DNA from: Mycetocola lacteus
GTDB lineage: Bacteria > Actinomycetota > Actinomycetes > Actinomycetales > Microbacteriaceae
Assembly (NCBI RefSeq): GCF_003667575.1
Contig: NZ_RCUY01000002.1
Coordinates: 558,001 to 622,000, forward strand
Length of the DNA: 64,000 bases
Direction of reading: 5' to 3'
Below, one piece after another: positions 16,286 through 25,330 of the stretch; the first letter of the stretch is position 1, and each line of letters starts with the position of its first letter. Both the position numbers and the translations under genes were made by a program. The notes under the pieces were generated by a model. That model searched no databases and was not told where the DNA came from. It saw only the letters and a list, made by a program, of their open reading frames with translations.

Positions 16286-17299
16286 CTACAGCCAGTGCTT
16301 CTTTTTGAAGATGCCGTAGAGCAGCCCGGCAAATCCCACCATGAGGGCGATCGAGAACGGGTATCCCCACTCCCAGCTCAGCTCGGGCATGTTGTGGAAG
16401 TTCATGCCGTACACCGACCCGATCAGGCTCGGGGCAAAGATGATCGCGGCCCAGCTGGAGATCTTTTTCATCTCCTCGCTCTGCCGCAGGCTCGCCTCGG
16501 TGAGTATCCGGGTCTCATCGTTTTGACGCTGCCCCACCAGGGCCGCATTCACGGTGAGCGCGTTTTCCAGCAGGCTGCGATAGGCGCTGGCCCGCTCGAT
16601 GACCCGCGTCACATGGTCGCCCACATCGCGCAGGGCCCGACGCTGTTCGATCGCGTCGGCTGGCAACCGCGCGGCCATCGACACCAGCATGCCGGGCAGC
16701 GGGGTCGCCGCCCGCTGAAACGCGATCACCTCGCGGGAGAGCTCATAGATGCGCTGGGATTGCTCATGCCCGCCCGAAAACAGGGCGTCCTCAATCTCAT
16801 CGATATCGTTTTCCAGCCCGGCGAGCACCGGCTCATAGCCGTCGACAATCTCGTCCAGGACCGCGAACAGCACGGCCTGGGGGCCCTCGGCCAGCCGTGC
16901 CGGTTCGGCCTCGAGGCCACGCCTGGTCTCGGCAAAGTTCGGGGCTTCGGAGTGACGGATCACAATCGCCGTGCGCGGTCCGGTAATCACGTGCACCTCG
17001 CCGAAGTCCACCCGCTCCTCGGCGTCCACGTAGCGTGCCGACCGCAGCACGGTGAGCGTGGTCTCGCCGTAACGCTCAAACTTGGGACGCTGATGCCCCT
17101 GGGAGGCGTCCTCAACGATCAGCTCATGCACCCCAAAATCGGTGGCCAGCGCATGCAGTTCGGCGGAATCCGGACGGTACAGACCCATCCAGGCGAACCC
17201 ATCGGGATGCGATTCCAGGGCAGGCAAGGTCTGATCAATTCCCAGCGGAGACGCCACTCGGACACCCGCCACGTACACAGCATTGTCGATCATGACCAT
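16286..17299 (-). CDS. corA: CorA-like magnesium/divalent cation transporter
   Basis: The 337-residue CorA/MIT channel protein has a large cytoplasmic funnel domain followed by two membrane helices at the C-terminus. The first helix ends with the family pore motif YGMNF (297-301), followed by the MPEL loop. I use the ATG at 17299 because GGAGG lies eight bases upstream; a further in-frame ATG at 17398 lacks a site and would run into the neighbouring promoter. It is monocistronic and divergent from the histidine kinase gene. Mg2+ uptake is the family role; the ion cannot be read from sequence. Confidence 0.92.
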   Translation of the reverse strand: MVMIDNAVYVAGVRVASPLGIDQTLPALESHPDGFAWMGLYRPDSAELHALATDFGVHELIVEDASQGHQRPKFERYGETTLTVLRSARYVDAEERVDFGEVHVITGPRTAIVIRHSEAPNFAETRRGLEAEPARLAEGPQAVLFAVLDEIVDGYEPVLAGLENDIDEIEDALFSGGHEQSQRIYELSREVIAFQRAATPLPGMLVSMAARLPADAIEQRRALRDVGDHVTRVIERASAYRSLLENALTVNAALVGQRQNDETRILTEASLRQSEEMKKISSWAAIIFAPSLIGSVYGMNFHNMPELSWEWGYPFSIALMVGFAGLLYGIFKKKHWL

Positions 17300-17411
17300 G
17301 TTGGTTTCCTCCCACATCCGCCGTCGATTCTCACCGTAGCCCAGTTCCCCTGCACACTCGCTGATCGCCACGTGGGGGCGTCGGAGTACCACCGTCACCT
17401 AGGCTGAAGCT

Positions 17412-18659
17412 ATGCCTACCCGTGCCGAGATCAGGTTTGACCGTGTCCTAGCGGCCGTGCTGTTTGTCTGTGCCCTCCTCAGCCTGGCGCTCTACCAACA
17501 GATGGGGATCTTCGCGAATCCGGCACCGCTGTGGGTGGGCGTGGTTACCTCGCTGTGCTTGTGTGGCACGCTGGCGTGGCGGCGCAGCTATCCGGTCCTG
17601 GTGATGTTCACGGCCGGAACCATTTTTGTGGTGGCGGCCCTCCTGGGTGTCGCCGAGCAGCTCCTCGCCAATGTGGTCCTGTTCCTCTCGATCTACACCG
17701 TCGGGGCCGTGGTGGAGAATCGGGATCGCGCCCGGCTGATGCGCATGCTCATGATCGCCGGAATGTTTGTGTTCCTGGTGGTGGGCATGTTCATTCAGTC
17801 CACCAACACCCACCTCGTCTCCGGGATCCCGCAGGTGGGGGCGCTCTCCCCGCTGGTCGCGTTTATGCTCGCGCAGATTCTGATCAACATCCTCTACTTC
17901 GCCGGGGCCTACGTCATGGGCGAGATCGCCTACCGGGTGCGTCTGCGCGAGCGTCAGCTACGCGCACTCACCACCGAACTCGAACGCGAGCGGGCTCTCA
18001 GCTCCAGCCAGGCGGTCGCACTGGAACGGGTACGTATCGCCCGCGAGCTGCACGATGTTGTCGCCCACCACGTCTCGCTGATGGGAGTGCAGGCGGGTGC
18101 CGCACGAATGGTGCTGGATCGGGACCCCGACGCCGCCCGCACCGCCCTGCACCAGGTCGAGACCAGCGCCCGCCTGGCGATCAGCGAACTCCGTGGACTG
18201 CTGGGCACGCTCCGCGAGGTGGACCCGGGCCTCGAGGATGCCCCCTCCACGGTGAGCCTGTCCGGTCTCCCCGCCCTGATTCGAGCCAGCGAGGATGCGG
18301 GTCTCCCCACCCGGTTTGAGATTCAGGGCACCGAGGTGCCGGTTTCCAGCCTCACCGGTTTCACGCTGTTCCGGATCGCCCAGGAGTCGTTGACCAACGC
18401 CCGCAAGCATGGCGGCCAGGCCGCCACCGCCGATGTGCGCCTCCGCTATCTGAGCGACGGGGTCGAGCTGGAAATCACCAACACCGGGGCGATGCCCCTT
18501 CCCCATCCACAGTCCGGACACGGTCAGCTCGGGATGCGGGAACGGATCGCCGCAGTCGAGGGCCGGCTCGAATACGGACCGCGTACCCGCGGCGGATACC
18601 TGGTGCGCGCCTTTGTCCCCTACGTCCTCGTATCCGATTCCGAAGGAGTCACCCGATGA
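17412..18659 (+). CDS. NarL-type two-component sensor histidine kinase
   Basis: The 415-residue kinase has about five N-terminal membrane segments (within residues 10-170), a HisKA_3 dimerisation helix with the phospho-acceptor His214 in RELHDVVAHHVS, and a C-terminal HATPase domain (about 310-405). TAGGCT lies exactly six bases before the ATG without a ribosome-binding site, suggesting a leaderless start. Its TGA overlaps the ATG of the response regulator in an ATGA junction, so they form one system. The signal is unknown; the membrane sensor has no recognised extracytoplasmic domain. Confidence 0.92.
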   Translation: MPTRAEIRFDRVLAAVLFVCALLSLALYQQMGIFANPAPLWVGVVTSLCLCGTLAWRRSYPVLVMFTAGTIFVVAALLGVAEQLLANVVLFLSIYTVGAVVENRDRARLMRMLMIAGMFVFLVVGMFIQSTNTHLVSGIPQVGALSPLVAFMLAQILINILYFAGAYVMGEIAYRVRLRERQLRALTTELERERALSSSQAVALERVRIARELHDVVAHHVSLMGVQAGAARMVLDRDPDAARTALHQVETSARLAISELRGLLGTLREVDPGLEDAPSTVSLSGLPALIRASEDAGLPTRFEIQGTEVPVSSLTGFTLFRIAQESLTNARKHGGQAATADVRLRYLSDGVELEITNTGAMPLPHPQSGHGQLGMRERIAAVEGRLEYGPRTRGGYLVRAFVPYVLVSDSEGVTR

Positions 18660-19363
18660 GCCCGATTCGCATTCTGCTGGTGGATGATCAGGCTCTCCTG
18701 CGCGCCGGTTTTCGCATCATCCTGGGCACCCAGCCCGATATGGAGGTGGTGGGCGAGGCCCAGAACGGGTTGGAGGCCATCGCCGCCGCCGAAGAACTGA
18801 AGCCCGACGTGATCTGCATGGACATCCAGATGCCGGGGATGGACGGACTCGCCGCCACCGAAAAGCTGCGTGAGGGTTCGGCGGCGATCCTGGTCCTCAC
18901 CACCTTCAACGAGGACGCCTACCTGTTCGCGGCGCTGGAGGCCGGCGCCTCCGGGTTCCTGCTCAAGAACTCATCCCCCGAGGAGCTGATCGATGCGGTC
19001 CGGGTGGTGCACGGCGGGGACGCCCTGCTCTCCCCGACGCTCACCCGACGCGTCATCGAACGCTTTACCCCGGCTCCGGTCCAGCCGGCAACCGCCACCG
19101 CTACCGCGCCGATCGTTGCGCCGCCGATCACCGATCTCACCGAGCGGGAACGCGAGGTTCTGGAGCTGCTGGCCCGCGGGCTCAGCAACCAGGAGATCGC
19201 CACCACCCTGTTTGTGGGCGAGGCAACGGTGAAAACCCACGTTTCGCGGGTACTGCAAAAACTCGGGGTACGTGATCGTATCCAGGCGGTGGTGTTCGCC
19301 TATGAGCATGGCCTGGTTGTCCCCGGAAGTGCGCGGCAGGGTCCCTCGGGAACCGCATCCTGA
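18656..19363 (+). CDS. NarL/LuxR family response regulator
   Basis: The 235-residue regulator has a receiver domain with acidic pocket Asp10/Asp11, phospho-acceptor Asp56 and Lys104, an Ala/Pro/Thr linker (about 138-158), and a LuxR-type helix-turn-helix near residues 160-220 (LTEREREVLELLARG, VGEATVKTHVSRVLQKLG). It is coupled to the upstream kinase by a four-base overlap. The target genes are unknown; this pair class often regulates adjacent ABC exporters, but none is adjacent here. Confidence 0.93.
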   Translation: MSPIRILLVDDQALLRAGFRIILGTQPDMEVVGEAQNGLEAIAAAEELKPDVICMDIQMPGMDGLAATEKLREGSAAILVLTTFNEDAYLFAALEAGASGFLLKNSSPEELIDAVRVVHGGDALLSPTLTRRVIERFTPAPVQPATATATAPIVAPPITDLTEREREVLELLARGLSNQEIATTLFVGEATVKTHVSRVLQKLGVRDRIQAVVFAYEHGLVVPGSARQGPSGTAS

Positions 19364-19432
19364 CCGCGGGCGTTCGCTCAAAGCGAGCGCCACAACCGGT
19401 GTGGGGCACGCCCCGAGCGGTACGCTCAAGAA

Positions 19433-20440
19433 ATGGAATTCAGATATCTCGGAAACAGCGGTCTCAAGATCTCGGAGATCATTTTTGGTAACTGGCTGAC
19501 CCACGCCTCGCAGGTCGAAAACGACATCGCGATTCGCAGCGTGCAGGCGGCCCTCGAAGCCGGCATCTCAACCTTTGACACCGCCGACACCTACGCCAAC
19601 ACCGCCGCCGAGGTGGTTCTCGGTGAGGCCCTCAAGGGTCAGCGTCGCGAATCGCTGGAGATTCTGACGAAGGTGTACTGGCCCACCGGACCCAAGGGCC
19701 ACAACGACTCGGGCCTCAGCCGCAAGCACATCATGGAGTCGATCAACGGCTCGCTCACGCGCCTGGGTACCGACTACGTTGACCTGTACCAGGCTCACCG
19801 CTTCGATTACGAGACCCCGCTTGAGGAGACGATGCAGGCCTTTGCCGACATCGTGCGCCAGGGTAAGGCCCTCTACATCGGCACCTCGGAGTGGAGCGCC
19901 GACCAGCTGCGCGCCGGTCAGGCCCTCGCCAAGGATCTGGGGTTCTCGCTGATCTCGAACCAGCCGCAGTACTCCGCCCTGTGGCGGGTCATCGAGGCCG
20001 AGGTTGTGCCCGCCTCCGAGGAGCTGGGCATCTCGCAGATCGTCTGGTCTCCGGTCGCCCAGGGTGTGCTCACCGGCAAGTACCTGCCCGGTGCCGCCGC
20101 TCCCGCGGGTAGCCGCGCCGCCGACGAAAAGGGCGGTGCCAACATGATCAAGAGCTACCTCACCGAGGAGATCCTGACCGCCGTCCAGAACGGCTTCGTG
20201 CCGATCGCCGCCGACCTGGGCCTGACCCCGGCGCAGCTGGCCGTGGCCTGGGTGCTGCAGAACAAGAACATCGCCGGCGCGATCGTGGGTGCATCGCGCC
20301 CCGAGCAGGTGGCCGACAACGCCCGCGCCGCCGGTGTGAAGCTCGACGCCGACGTGCTCGCCGCGATCGACACCGCGCTGCGCCCGGTAGCCGAGTTTGA
20401 CCCGGCCAAGCTGGCATCGCCGGCCGGTCGCCCGTCCTAA
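19433..20440 (+). CDS. Aldo/keto reductase (potassium channel beta-subunit type)
   Basis: The 335-residue NADPH-dependent reductase shows the full catalytic tetrad: Asp49, Tyr54, Lys80 and His122. SNQPQYSALWR near residue 180 and the C-terminal GASRPEQVADN cofactor loop are typical of the AKR family close to channel beta subunits. The substrate is unknown. TACGCT lies exactly six bases before the ATG, so the mRNA is probably leaderless. The gene is monocistronic and ends at a strong shared terminator. A more distant paralog lies at 37606. Confidence 0.92.
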   Translation: MEFRYLGNSGLKISEIIFGNWLTHASQVENDIAIRSVQAALEAGISTFDTADTYANTAAEVVLGEALKGQRRESLEILTKVYWPTGPKGHNDSGLSRKHIMESINGSLTRLGTDYVDLYQAHRFDYETPLEETMQAFADIVRQGKALYIGTSEWSADQLRAGQALAKDLGFSLISNQPQYSALWRVIEAEVVPASEELGISQIVWSPVAQGVLTGKYLPGAAAPAGSRAADEKGGANMIKSYLTEEILTAVQNGFVPIAADLGLTPAQLAVAWVLQNKNIAGAIVGASRPEQVADNARAAGVKLDADVLAAIDTALRPVAEFDPAKLASPAGRPS

Positions 20441-20452
20441 ACGCTCCACATC

Positions 20453-20492
20453 ATGCGTGTGGCCCCGGGGAAACCCCCGGGGCCACACGCAT
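20453..20492. terminator. Strong bidirectional terminator hairpin
   Basis: ATGCGTGTGGCCCCGGGG and its exact inverted copy (20475-20492) surround a four-base loop between the convergent aldo/keto reductase and alcohol dehydrogenase genes. Confidence 0.88.
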
Positions 20493-20500
20493 TTCAGAGA

Positions 20501-21523
20501 CTAGGGAACCAGGACCATTCGGAAGCGCGCGGCACCCGAGGACATCCGCTCATAGGCCGGGGCGGCATCCTCCAGCGTGGCGGTCTCGATCATCGGACGC
20601 ACCCCGTGTCGGGCGGCAAAAGCGAGGTTATCCTCGTTCTCGATCGGGCTGCCGGTGAGCGAGCCGCGCACCCGAATGCCGCGCATCACCAGGTCCGAAG
20701 TAGAGACGGATACGGGATCCGAGGACGCCCCGACAACCATCAGCGTGCCGTTGGCGGCGATCCCGGCGATCAGCGCCGAGGACGAGGCACCGGATGCGGC
20801 GGTGGCCACGATCAGGTCGGCCCCGCCGAGCGCGTTGAGCTCGGCGACGGCGGCCGCCGGATCCTGTGCGTCCACATAGTGGTCGGCCCCGAGCTCGCGG
20901 GCAAACTCGGCCTTCTCGGTGCCGCGGGCAATCGCAATCGTGCGCATCCCCATCTGGTGGGCGTACTGGACACCGAGGTGACCCAGACCGCCGATACCCT
21001 GAATCGCAACGGTGGCACCGGGCACCACGTCTGCCTTGATGATGGCGTTATAGGTGGTGATGCCCGCGCACAGCAGCGGCGCGGCCACATCGGAGGCGAG
21101 GGACTCGGGGATCGCGACCAGGCCGCTGGCCCGGGCGATCATCACCTCGGCGTAGCCGCCGTCTACGGTGACACCGGTGAGCGACTGGTCGGTGCAGCGC
21201 ACAAAGTCGCCGCGGCGGCAGGGGTCGCAGGCGCCGCAGTGCCCGCCGAGGAAGCCGACGCCCACCCGATCCCCAATCTGCCATCCGGCGACGCCCTCGC
21301 CGAGCGCGTCGATCACGCCGACCACCTCATGGCCTGGCACCATTCCGGGTTCGGATTCGGGGTGTTCGTGGACCGCCAGGCCGTCGGTGTGACAGATTCC
21401 ACAGGCCTCTACCCGCAGGCGAACCTGTCCGGCTTCGGGATCGCGCAGCGGTCGGTGAACGAGTTTCAGGGATCCATCGGCGGCAACGGCGATGGCACGG
21501 TAGGTGGGGGTTTCGGAAGACAA
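20501..21523 (-). CDS. Zinc-dependent alcohol dehydrogenase
   Basis: The 340-residue medium-chain dehydrogenase oxidises an alcohol with NAD(P). Catalytic zinc ligands are Cys41, His65 with Glu66, and a distal Cys near 152; structural zinc is bound by Cys96, Cys99, Cys102 and Cys110. The cofactor fold has GIGGLG at 176-181. It is divergently arranged with a CGNR-type regulator across an AT-rich promoter region with three copies of a GTTATTG motif, so that regulator probably controls it. The substrate is unknown; AdhP-like ethanol or aldehyde conversion is plausible. Confidence 0.93.
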   Translation of the reverse strand: MSSETPTYRAIAVAADGSLKLVHRPLRDPEAGQVRLRVEACGICHTDGLAVHEHPESEPGMVPGHEVVGVIDALGEGVAGWQIGDRVGVGFLGGHCGACDPCRRGDFVRCTDQSLTGVTVDGGYAEVMIARASGLVAIPESLASDVAAPLLCAGITTYNAIIKADVVPGATVAIQGIGGLGHLGVQYAHQMGMRTIAIARGTEKAEFARELGADHYVDAQDPAAAVAELNALGGADLIVATAASGASSSALIAGIAANGTLMVVGASSDPVSVSTSDLVMRGIRVRGSLTGSPIENEDNLAFAARHGVRPMIETATLEDAAPAYERMSSGAARFRMVLVP

Positions 21524-21547
21524 AGCGACCCTTTCACAAAAATCTAG

Positions 21548-21631
21548 AAGTTATTGTCTAAAGCTGGTTAACAATAACTTATTAAATTGATGAGTCAATT
21601 TGTTTTAACTAAATATTGGTTGTCAATAACC
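21548..21631. promoter_or_regulatory. AT-rich divergent promoter with three GTTATTG sites
   Basis: A 9-base inverted repeat, AAGTTATTG at 21548-21556 and CAATAACTT at 21572-21580, and a third inverted copy TTGTCAATAACC at 21620-21631 lie between the dehydrogenase and CGNR genes. The region is markedly AT-rich compared with its surroundings. These are candidate binding sites for the CGNR protein. Confidence 0.55.
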
Positions 21632-21646
21632 TGATACCCTCGTTCC

Positions 21647-22210
21647 ATGAGTACCCCAGCGACCGACCTCGGCACCCTGATCGTCGACCTGGTGGGCACG
21701 CGGGCGGGCACCCATGCCGCCGAAAGCTTCGCCGATCCCGAGTCCACCCGCACCTGGTTTTACCGGGCCGGGCTCATCCCCGAGAACACCCCGGTGTCCG
21801 AGGCCGAGGTCTGGACGGTGCGCGAACTGCGCGACGCGGTCACCGCGATCCTGGCCTCCCACCTTCACCCGGCCAAGGACACGGATACCGGATCGGCCAC
21901 CGCCGCGATCGAACGCATCGCCGCGCTGCATCCACTCATGCCCCGACTCACCCCGGCAGGCATGGAACTCGTAGGTACCCAGACGGGAATGGCCGGCGGC
22001 ATCGGCACCCTGCTGGCCCGGGTCGCCACGGTTGCCTCCAACCCGCGCGAGTGGGTCCGCTTCAAGACCTGCAGCAACCACACCTGCCACTCGGGTTTCC
22101 GCGACAACTCCCGCAACGGCTCGGGCCTGTACTGCGGGCCGGGCTGCGCGGCGCAGGTCAACATGCGCGCCTATCGCAAGCGTCAGGGCGGGGACGCCGC
22201 CCGCGCATAA
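21647..22210 (+). CDS. CGNR zinc-finger family putative regulator (ABATE domain)
   Basis: The 187-residue protein has an N-terminal ABATE-type helical domain (about 5-125) and a C-terminal zinc finger with Cys142, Cys147, Cys163 and Cys167 and the block RDNSRNGSGLYC. The name-giving CGNR is replaced by CAAQ at 167-170, while the downstream basic region RAYRKRQ is kept. Family members are thought to be stress-related DNA-binding proteins. TACCCT lies six bases before the ATG, suggesting a leaderless mRNA. It faces the alcohol dehydrogenase and is its likely regulator. Confidence 0.83.
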   Translation: MSTPATDLGTLIVDLVGTRAGTHAAESFADPESTRTWFYRAGLIPENTPVSEAEVWTVRELRDAVTAILASHLHPAKDTDTGSATAAIERIAALHPLMPRLTPAGMELVGTQTGMAGGIGTLLARVATVASNPREWVRFKTCSNHTCHSGFRDNSRNGSGLYCGPGCAAQVNMRAYRKRQGGDAARA

Positions 22211-22213
22211 AAA

Positions 22214-22247
22214 CGGGTGCCGCCGGGCCACGCCCCGACGACACCCG
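22214..22247. terminator. Weak bidirectional terminator
   Basis: CGGGTG and CACCCG arms, extended by further G/C pairs with mismatches, form a hairpin preceded by an A-run between the convergent CGNR and SDR genes. Confidence 0.5.
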
Positions 22248-22257
22248 CGAACTCGCG

Positions 22258-23001
22258 CTAGCGGACCATCAACCCGCCACCGTCGATCATCAGGGTCTGC
22301 CCGGTGATATAGCGCGAATCATCCCCGGCCAGGAACACCACGGCCGGGGCGATATCGGCCTCAACATCGCCGATCCGCCCCAGTGGCACACTCGCCAGGG
22401 CCGCGGCCGCCTGCTCGGGGTAGTTTTCGGTCCACCACTTCACACCCTCGGTGAGCGCGTAGGGACAAACCACGTTGACCCGGATGCCCTCGGGACCCCA
22501 CTCGTTGGCCGCGACCCGGGACACCCCGCGGATCGCCTCCTTCGCCGCCGCATACGCACCCTGGGTCGGGCTCCCGGTGAGTCCGGCGCCCGAGGCGAAG
22601 TTGATGATCGATCCACCGGATTCCGCGAGCAGATCGTGGCAGACCATCATCAGGCGCTGGGTGGGCGTGAAGCTGGACCCGAACGCCTGCGCCCAGATCT
22701 CCGGGGTGGTGTCGAGTAGCGGTGCCGGGGTCGAGCGGTTGGCGTTATTCACCAGCACGTCCAGCCGCCCGAAGGCGATCAGCGCGGCCTCGCGAATGGC
22801 CTCGGCCGCACCCTCGGTGGACAGGTCTCGATGATGGAACACCGCGCGCTCGCCCAGCTCGGCCTCAAGCGCGAGCCCGGCCTCACGATTGGTGTCCACA
22901 AACAGCACCCGTGCACCCTCGCGCACGAATACCCGTGTCAGTCCGCGGCCGATCCCGCCCGCGCCGCCGGTAATAATGGCGACCTTGCCGTCTAGTTTCA
23001 C
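22258..23001 (-). CDS. Short-chain dehydrogenase/reductase (SDR)
   Basis: The 247-residue SDR has the cofactor motif TGGAGGIG (11-18), an NNA motif at 85-87, and the catalytic Ser137, Tyr150 and Lys154 (YAAAK). Asp36 at the end of the second strand suggests NAD(H) preference. The C-terminal TGQTLMIDGG block is typical of FabG-like enzymes. Its ATG overlaps the TGA of the MFS exporter gene upstream, so both are made from one mRNA that the divergent TetR protein probably controls. The substrate is unknown; it could modify the compound that the pump removes. Confidence 0.92.
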   Translation of the reverse strand: MKLDGKVAIITGGAGGIGRGLTRVFVREGARVLFVDTNREAGLALEAELGERAVFHHRDLSTEGAAEAIREAALIAFGRLDVLVNNANRSTPAPLLDTTPEIWAQAFGSSFTPTQRLMMVCHDLLAESGGSIINFASGAGLTGSPTQGAYAAAKEAIRGVSRVAANEWGPEGIRVNVVCPYALTEGVKWWTENYPEQAAAALASVPLGRIGDVEADIAPAVVFLAGDDSRYITGQTLMIDGGGLMVR

Positions 23002-24464
23002 TGTGCTTCCTCCTTGTGTGGGTTGCGAATAAACAGCGCCAGCACGATGGCCAGGAGCGACAGAATCGCGCCCCCGGTAAACGCGGCGTGCGCTCCCGCG
23101 GCACCGGCCAGGAGCGGGTTCTCGCCCGAGGTCAGGTGACGCGTGGTCTCATTGGTCATCAGCGTGATAAACAGGGCCGTTCCGGTGGCCCCGGCCACCT
23201 GCTGCAGGGTATTGACGGTCGCACTGCCGTGGGCGTAGAGCGAGGGACGCAGACTTCCCAATGCTGAGGAAAGCAGCGGGGTCAGGGTGAAGCCGAGCCC
23301 GGCATTGAGCAGCATCAGCAGGAGGACGATGTGCCAGGACTCGGTACCGGCGCCCACGGTCCCCGAGAACAGCCAAAGCGCGAGCGATGAGACAACGGTG
23401 CCAAACAGCACGATCCAGCGCGGCCCGAAACGGTCGGAGAGGGCACCGGACACCGGGGCGAAGATGCCCATGATCAGCCCGCCGGGCAGCATCATCAGCC
23501 CGGTTTGCAGCGCGGTCAGGCCGAGCACGTTCTGCACAAAGAGCGGCAGTACGATCAGCGCACCAAACAGGGCCAGCATGCTAAAGAACACCAGAATCAC
23601 GGCGATGGTGAACGAGCGGTTGGTGAACGTGCGCAGATCCAGCAGTGCCGAGTCGGTGCGCTGCAGCACCAGCTGACGCCAGATGAACAGTCCGAGCGAG
23701 ACGACGCCCACGCCGAGCGGGACCAGCGGCGAGACGCCCGCATGCCCGGTCGCCTCCTCGCCCAGGCTGCTGATGCCGTAGATCAGGCCCGCGAAACCCA
23801 GCGCCGAGAGCACGGTGGAGAGGATGTCGAGGCTCGCCGGGCGACGCTCGGTGAGGTTGCGCATCTTGAAGATTGCGGCAATCAGGGTCGCGGCGGCCAC
23901 AGGGAACACAAACCAGAACATCCAGCGCCAGCTGAGGTTGTTGAGGATCAGGCCGGAGACGGTGGGGCCAATCGCCGGAGCGGCGGCCATCACGATGGCG
24001 ATCCCGCCCATCGTGCGGCCGCGCTTTTCGGCCGACACCACGTTCAGGATCGTGGTACTCAGCAGTGGCGTCATGATCGCGGTGCCCACGGCCTGCAGGA
24101 CGCGGGCCATCAGGAGCACCGCGAAACTCGGGGCGAGGGCGGCAAGCAGGGTGCCCGCGGTGAAGACGGCGATAGCGGTGATCGCAAGTCCGCGCAGCGG
24201 GAAGCGGTTGAGTAGGAAGCCACTGGTCGGGATGACCACGGCCATCGTGAGCATGAAGCCGGTGGCGAGCCACTGGGCGGTTCCCGCGTCGATGGCGAAG
24301 TCACGCATGAGGTGCGGCAGGGCCACCCCCATGATCGTCTCGTTGAGGATCATCACGAATGCGGCAATGAGCAGCAGCGCGATGATCGGACGCGGGTTCC
24401 CGGCCTTCGCGGCCGGATTTGATGGGGTGGGCTGCGCGATCTGGGCGCGCGGGGTTGCGGTCAT
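22998..24464 (-). CDS. MFS multidrug exporter, DHA2 (EmrB/QacA) family
   Basis: The 488-residue protein has about 14 hydrophobic segments and the DHA2 drug/H+ antiporter signatures, including the motif C-like APAIGPTVSGLILNNLSWRW near residues 161-180. It should export toxic organic compounds. It is first in a two-gene operon with the SDR, divergent from a TetR repressor. The 101-base gap to that regulator contains two similar palindromic sites. Confidence 0.92.
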   Translation of the reverse strand: MTATPRAQIAQPTPSNPAAKAGNPRPIIALLLIAAFVMILNETIMGVALPHLMRDFAIDAGTAQWLATGFMLTMAVVIPTSGFLLNRFPLRGLAITAIAVFTAGTLLAALAPSFAVLLMARVLQAVGTAIMTPLLSTTILNVVSAEKRGRTMGGIAIVMAAAPAIGPTVSGLILNNLSWRWMFWFVFPVAAATLIAAIFKMRNLTERRPASLDILSTVLSALGFAGLIYGISSLGEEATGHAGVSPLVPLGVGVVSLGLFIWRQLVLQRTDSALLDLRTFTNRSFTIAVILVFFSMLALFGALIVLPLFVQNVLGLTALQTGLMMLPGGLIMGIFAPVSGALSDRFGPRWIVLFGTVVSSLALWLFSGTVGAGTESWHIVLLLMLLNAGLGFTLTPLLSSALGSLRPSLYAHGSATVNTLQQVAGATGTALFITLMTNETTRHLTSGENPLLAGAAGAHAAFTGGAILSLLAIVLALFIRNPHKEEAQ

Positions 24465-24495
24465 GGGGAGTCCTTCGGTGTTGGTGCGTTAACCG

Positions 24496-24510
24496 TGTCA
24501 CACTGTGCCA
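24496..24510. promoter_or_regulatory. Candidate TetR operator site 1
   Basis: TGTCACACTGTGCCA is a 15-base near-palindrome in the divergent promoter of the MFS/SDR operon and its TetR gene. Its centre lies 18 bases from that of the second site. Confidence 0.55.
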
Positions 24511-24513
24511 TGA

Positions 24514-24528
24514 TGTCGCAAGGTGACA
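24514..24528. promoter_or_regulatory. Candidate TetR operator site 2
   Basis: TGTCGCAAGGTGACA matches site 1 in the half-site pattern TGTCRCA / GTGACA with the same length. Two similar sites less than two helical turns apart fit cooperative binding of two TetR dimers. Confidence 0.5.
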
Positions 24529-24565
24529 ATATGCTGCGCTAAGCTAATTCCAAGCAAGGAGCATC

Positions 24566-25219
24566 GTGACCACACTCTTCCCCACCCCGGACTCCCCGGG
24601 CCTCGACCTGCGCGAGCGCCGACGCCTGGAAACCAGTGCCGCAATCGGCGACGCGGCGATCACCCTTTTTGAAACCCAGGGCGTGGAGCACACCACGGTG
24701 GCCGATATTGCCGAGGCCGCGGGGATCTCGGTGCGTACCTTCTTCCGCTACTTCCCCTCCAAGGAGGCCGCGGCGGTGGATGGGCAGCCGGTTTTTGGGC
24801 CCATCATGCGCGACCTGTTGGCTACCCTGACCCCAGAAAAACCGCTGCTTCCCCAGATCGAAGCGGCCCTGCATGCGGTCCTGGTGGAGCTGGAACGCTA
24901 CGACGGTGCCGTGCGCAGCCAGCTGATTCGCGTGCGTACGCTGATGCTTGATAACGCGAGTCTGCGCGCCGCCTCCCTGCGCCATGAGGATGAAAACGAT
25001 CGCCTATTGGCCGCGGAAATCGCCGACCGCTATCCCCTCGCCGGCGGGGAGAGCGAGGCCTGGATCGCCGTCCACCTGGCCACCTTCACCCTGCGGACCG
25101 CCTTCGACGGCTGGGTCCAACAGCCCGAGGACGCCCCCCGCGAAACCCTGGCCGACGCCCACACTCGCCTCATCAACGCCCGCAACGCCCTGGTCGCGGG
25201 AGGAAGAACGGACGCCTGA
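24566..25219 (+). CDS. TetR family regulator of the MFS/SDR operon
   Basis: The 217-residue protein has a TetR helix-turn-helix at about residues 18-62 (TTVADIAEAAGISVRTFFRYFPSKE) and a C-terminal domain of the MftR-like class with many Arg/Glu helices. The GTG start has AAGGAG four bases upstream. It is divergent from the DHA2 exporter and SDR genes, the standard arrangement for a local drug-responsive repressor. The ligand is unknown. Confidence 0.9.
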   Translation: MTTLFPTPDSPGLDLRERRRLETSAAIGDAAITLFETQGVEHTTVADIAEAAGISVRTFFRYFPSKEAAAVDGQPVFGPIMRDLLATLTPEKPLLPQIEAALHAVLVELERYDGAVRSQLIRVRTLMLDNASLRAASLRHEDENDRLLAAEIADRYPLAGGESEAWIAVHLATFTLRTAFDGWVQQPEDAPRETLADAHTRLINARNALVAGGRTDA

Positions 25220-25271
25220 ACATCGCAGGGGTGCGCGGGGCCGTCCCGGTTCAAACGCCCACCGCTCAAAC

Positions 25272-25304
25272 CACAAAATCCCCACACGCGGTGGGGATTT
25301 TGTG
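25272..25304. terminator. Terminator after the TetR gene
   Basis: CACAAAATCCCCAC and its exact inverted copy (25291-25304) surround a five-base loop; the T-run in the right arm serves the plus-strand gene. Confidence 0.85.
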
Positions 25305-25330
25305 TGAAACGGGGATTCTGAGAACCCTCA

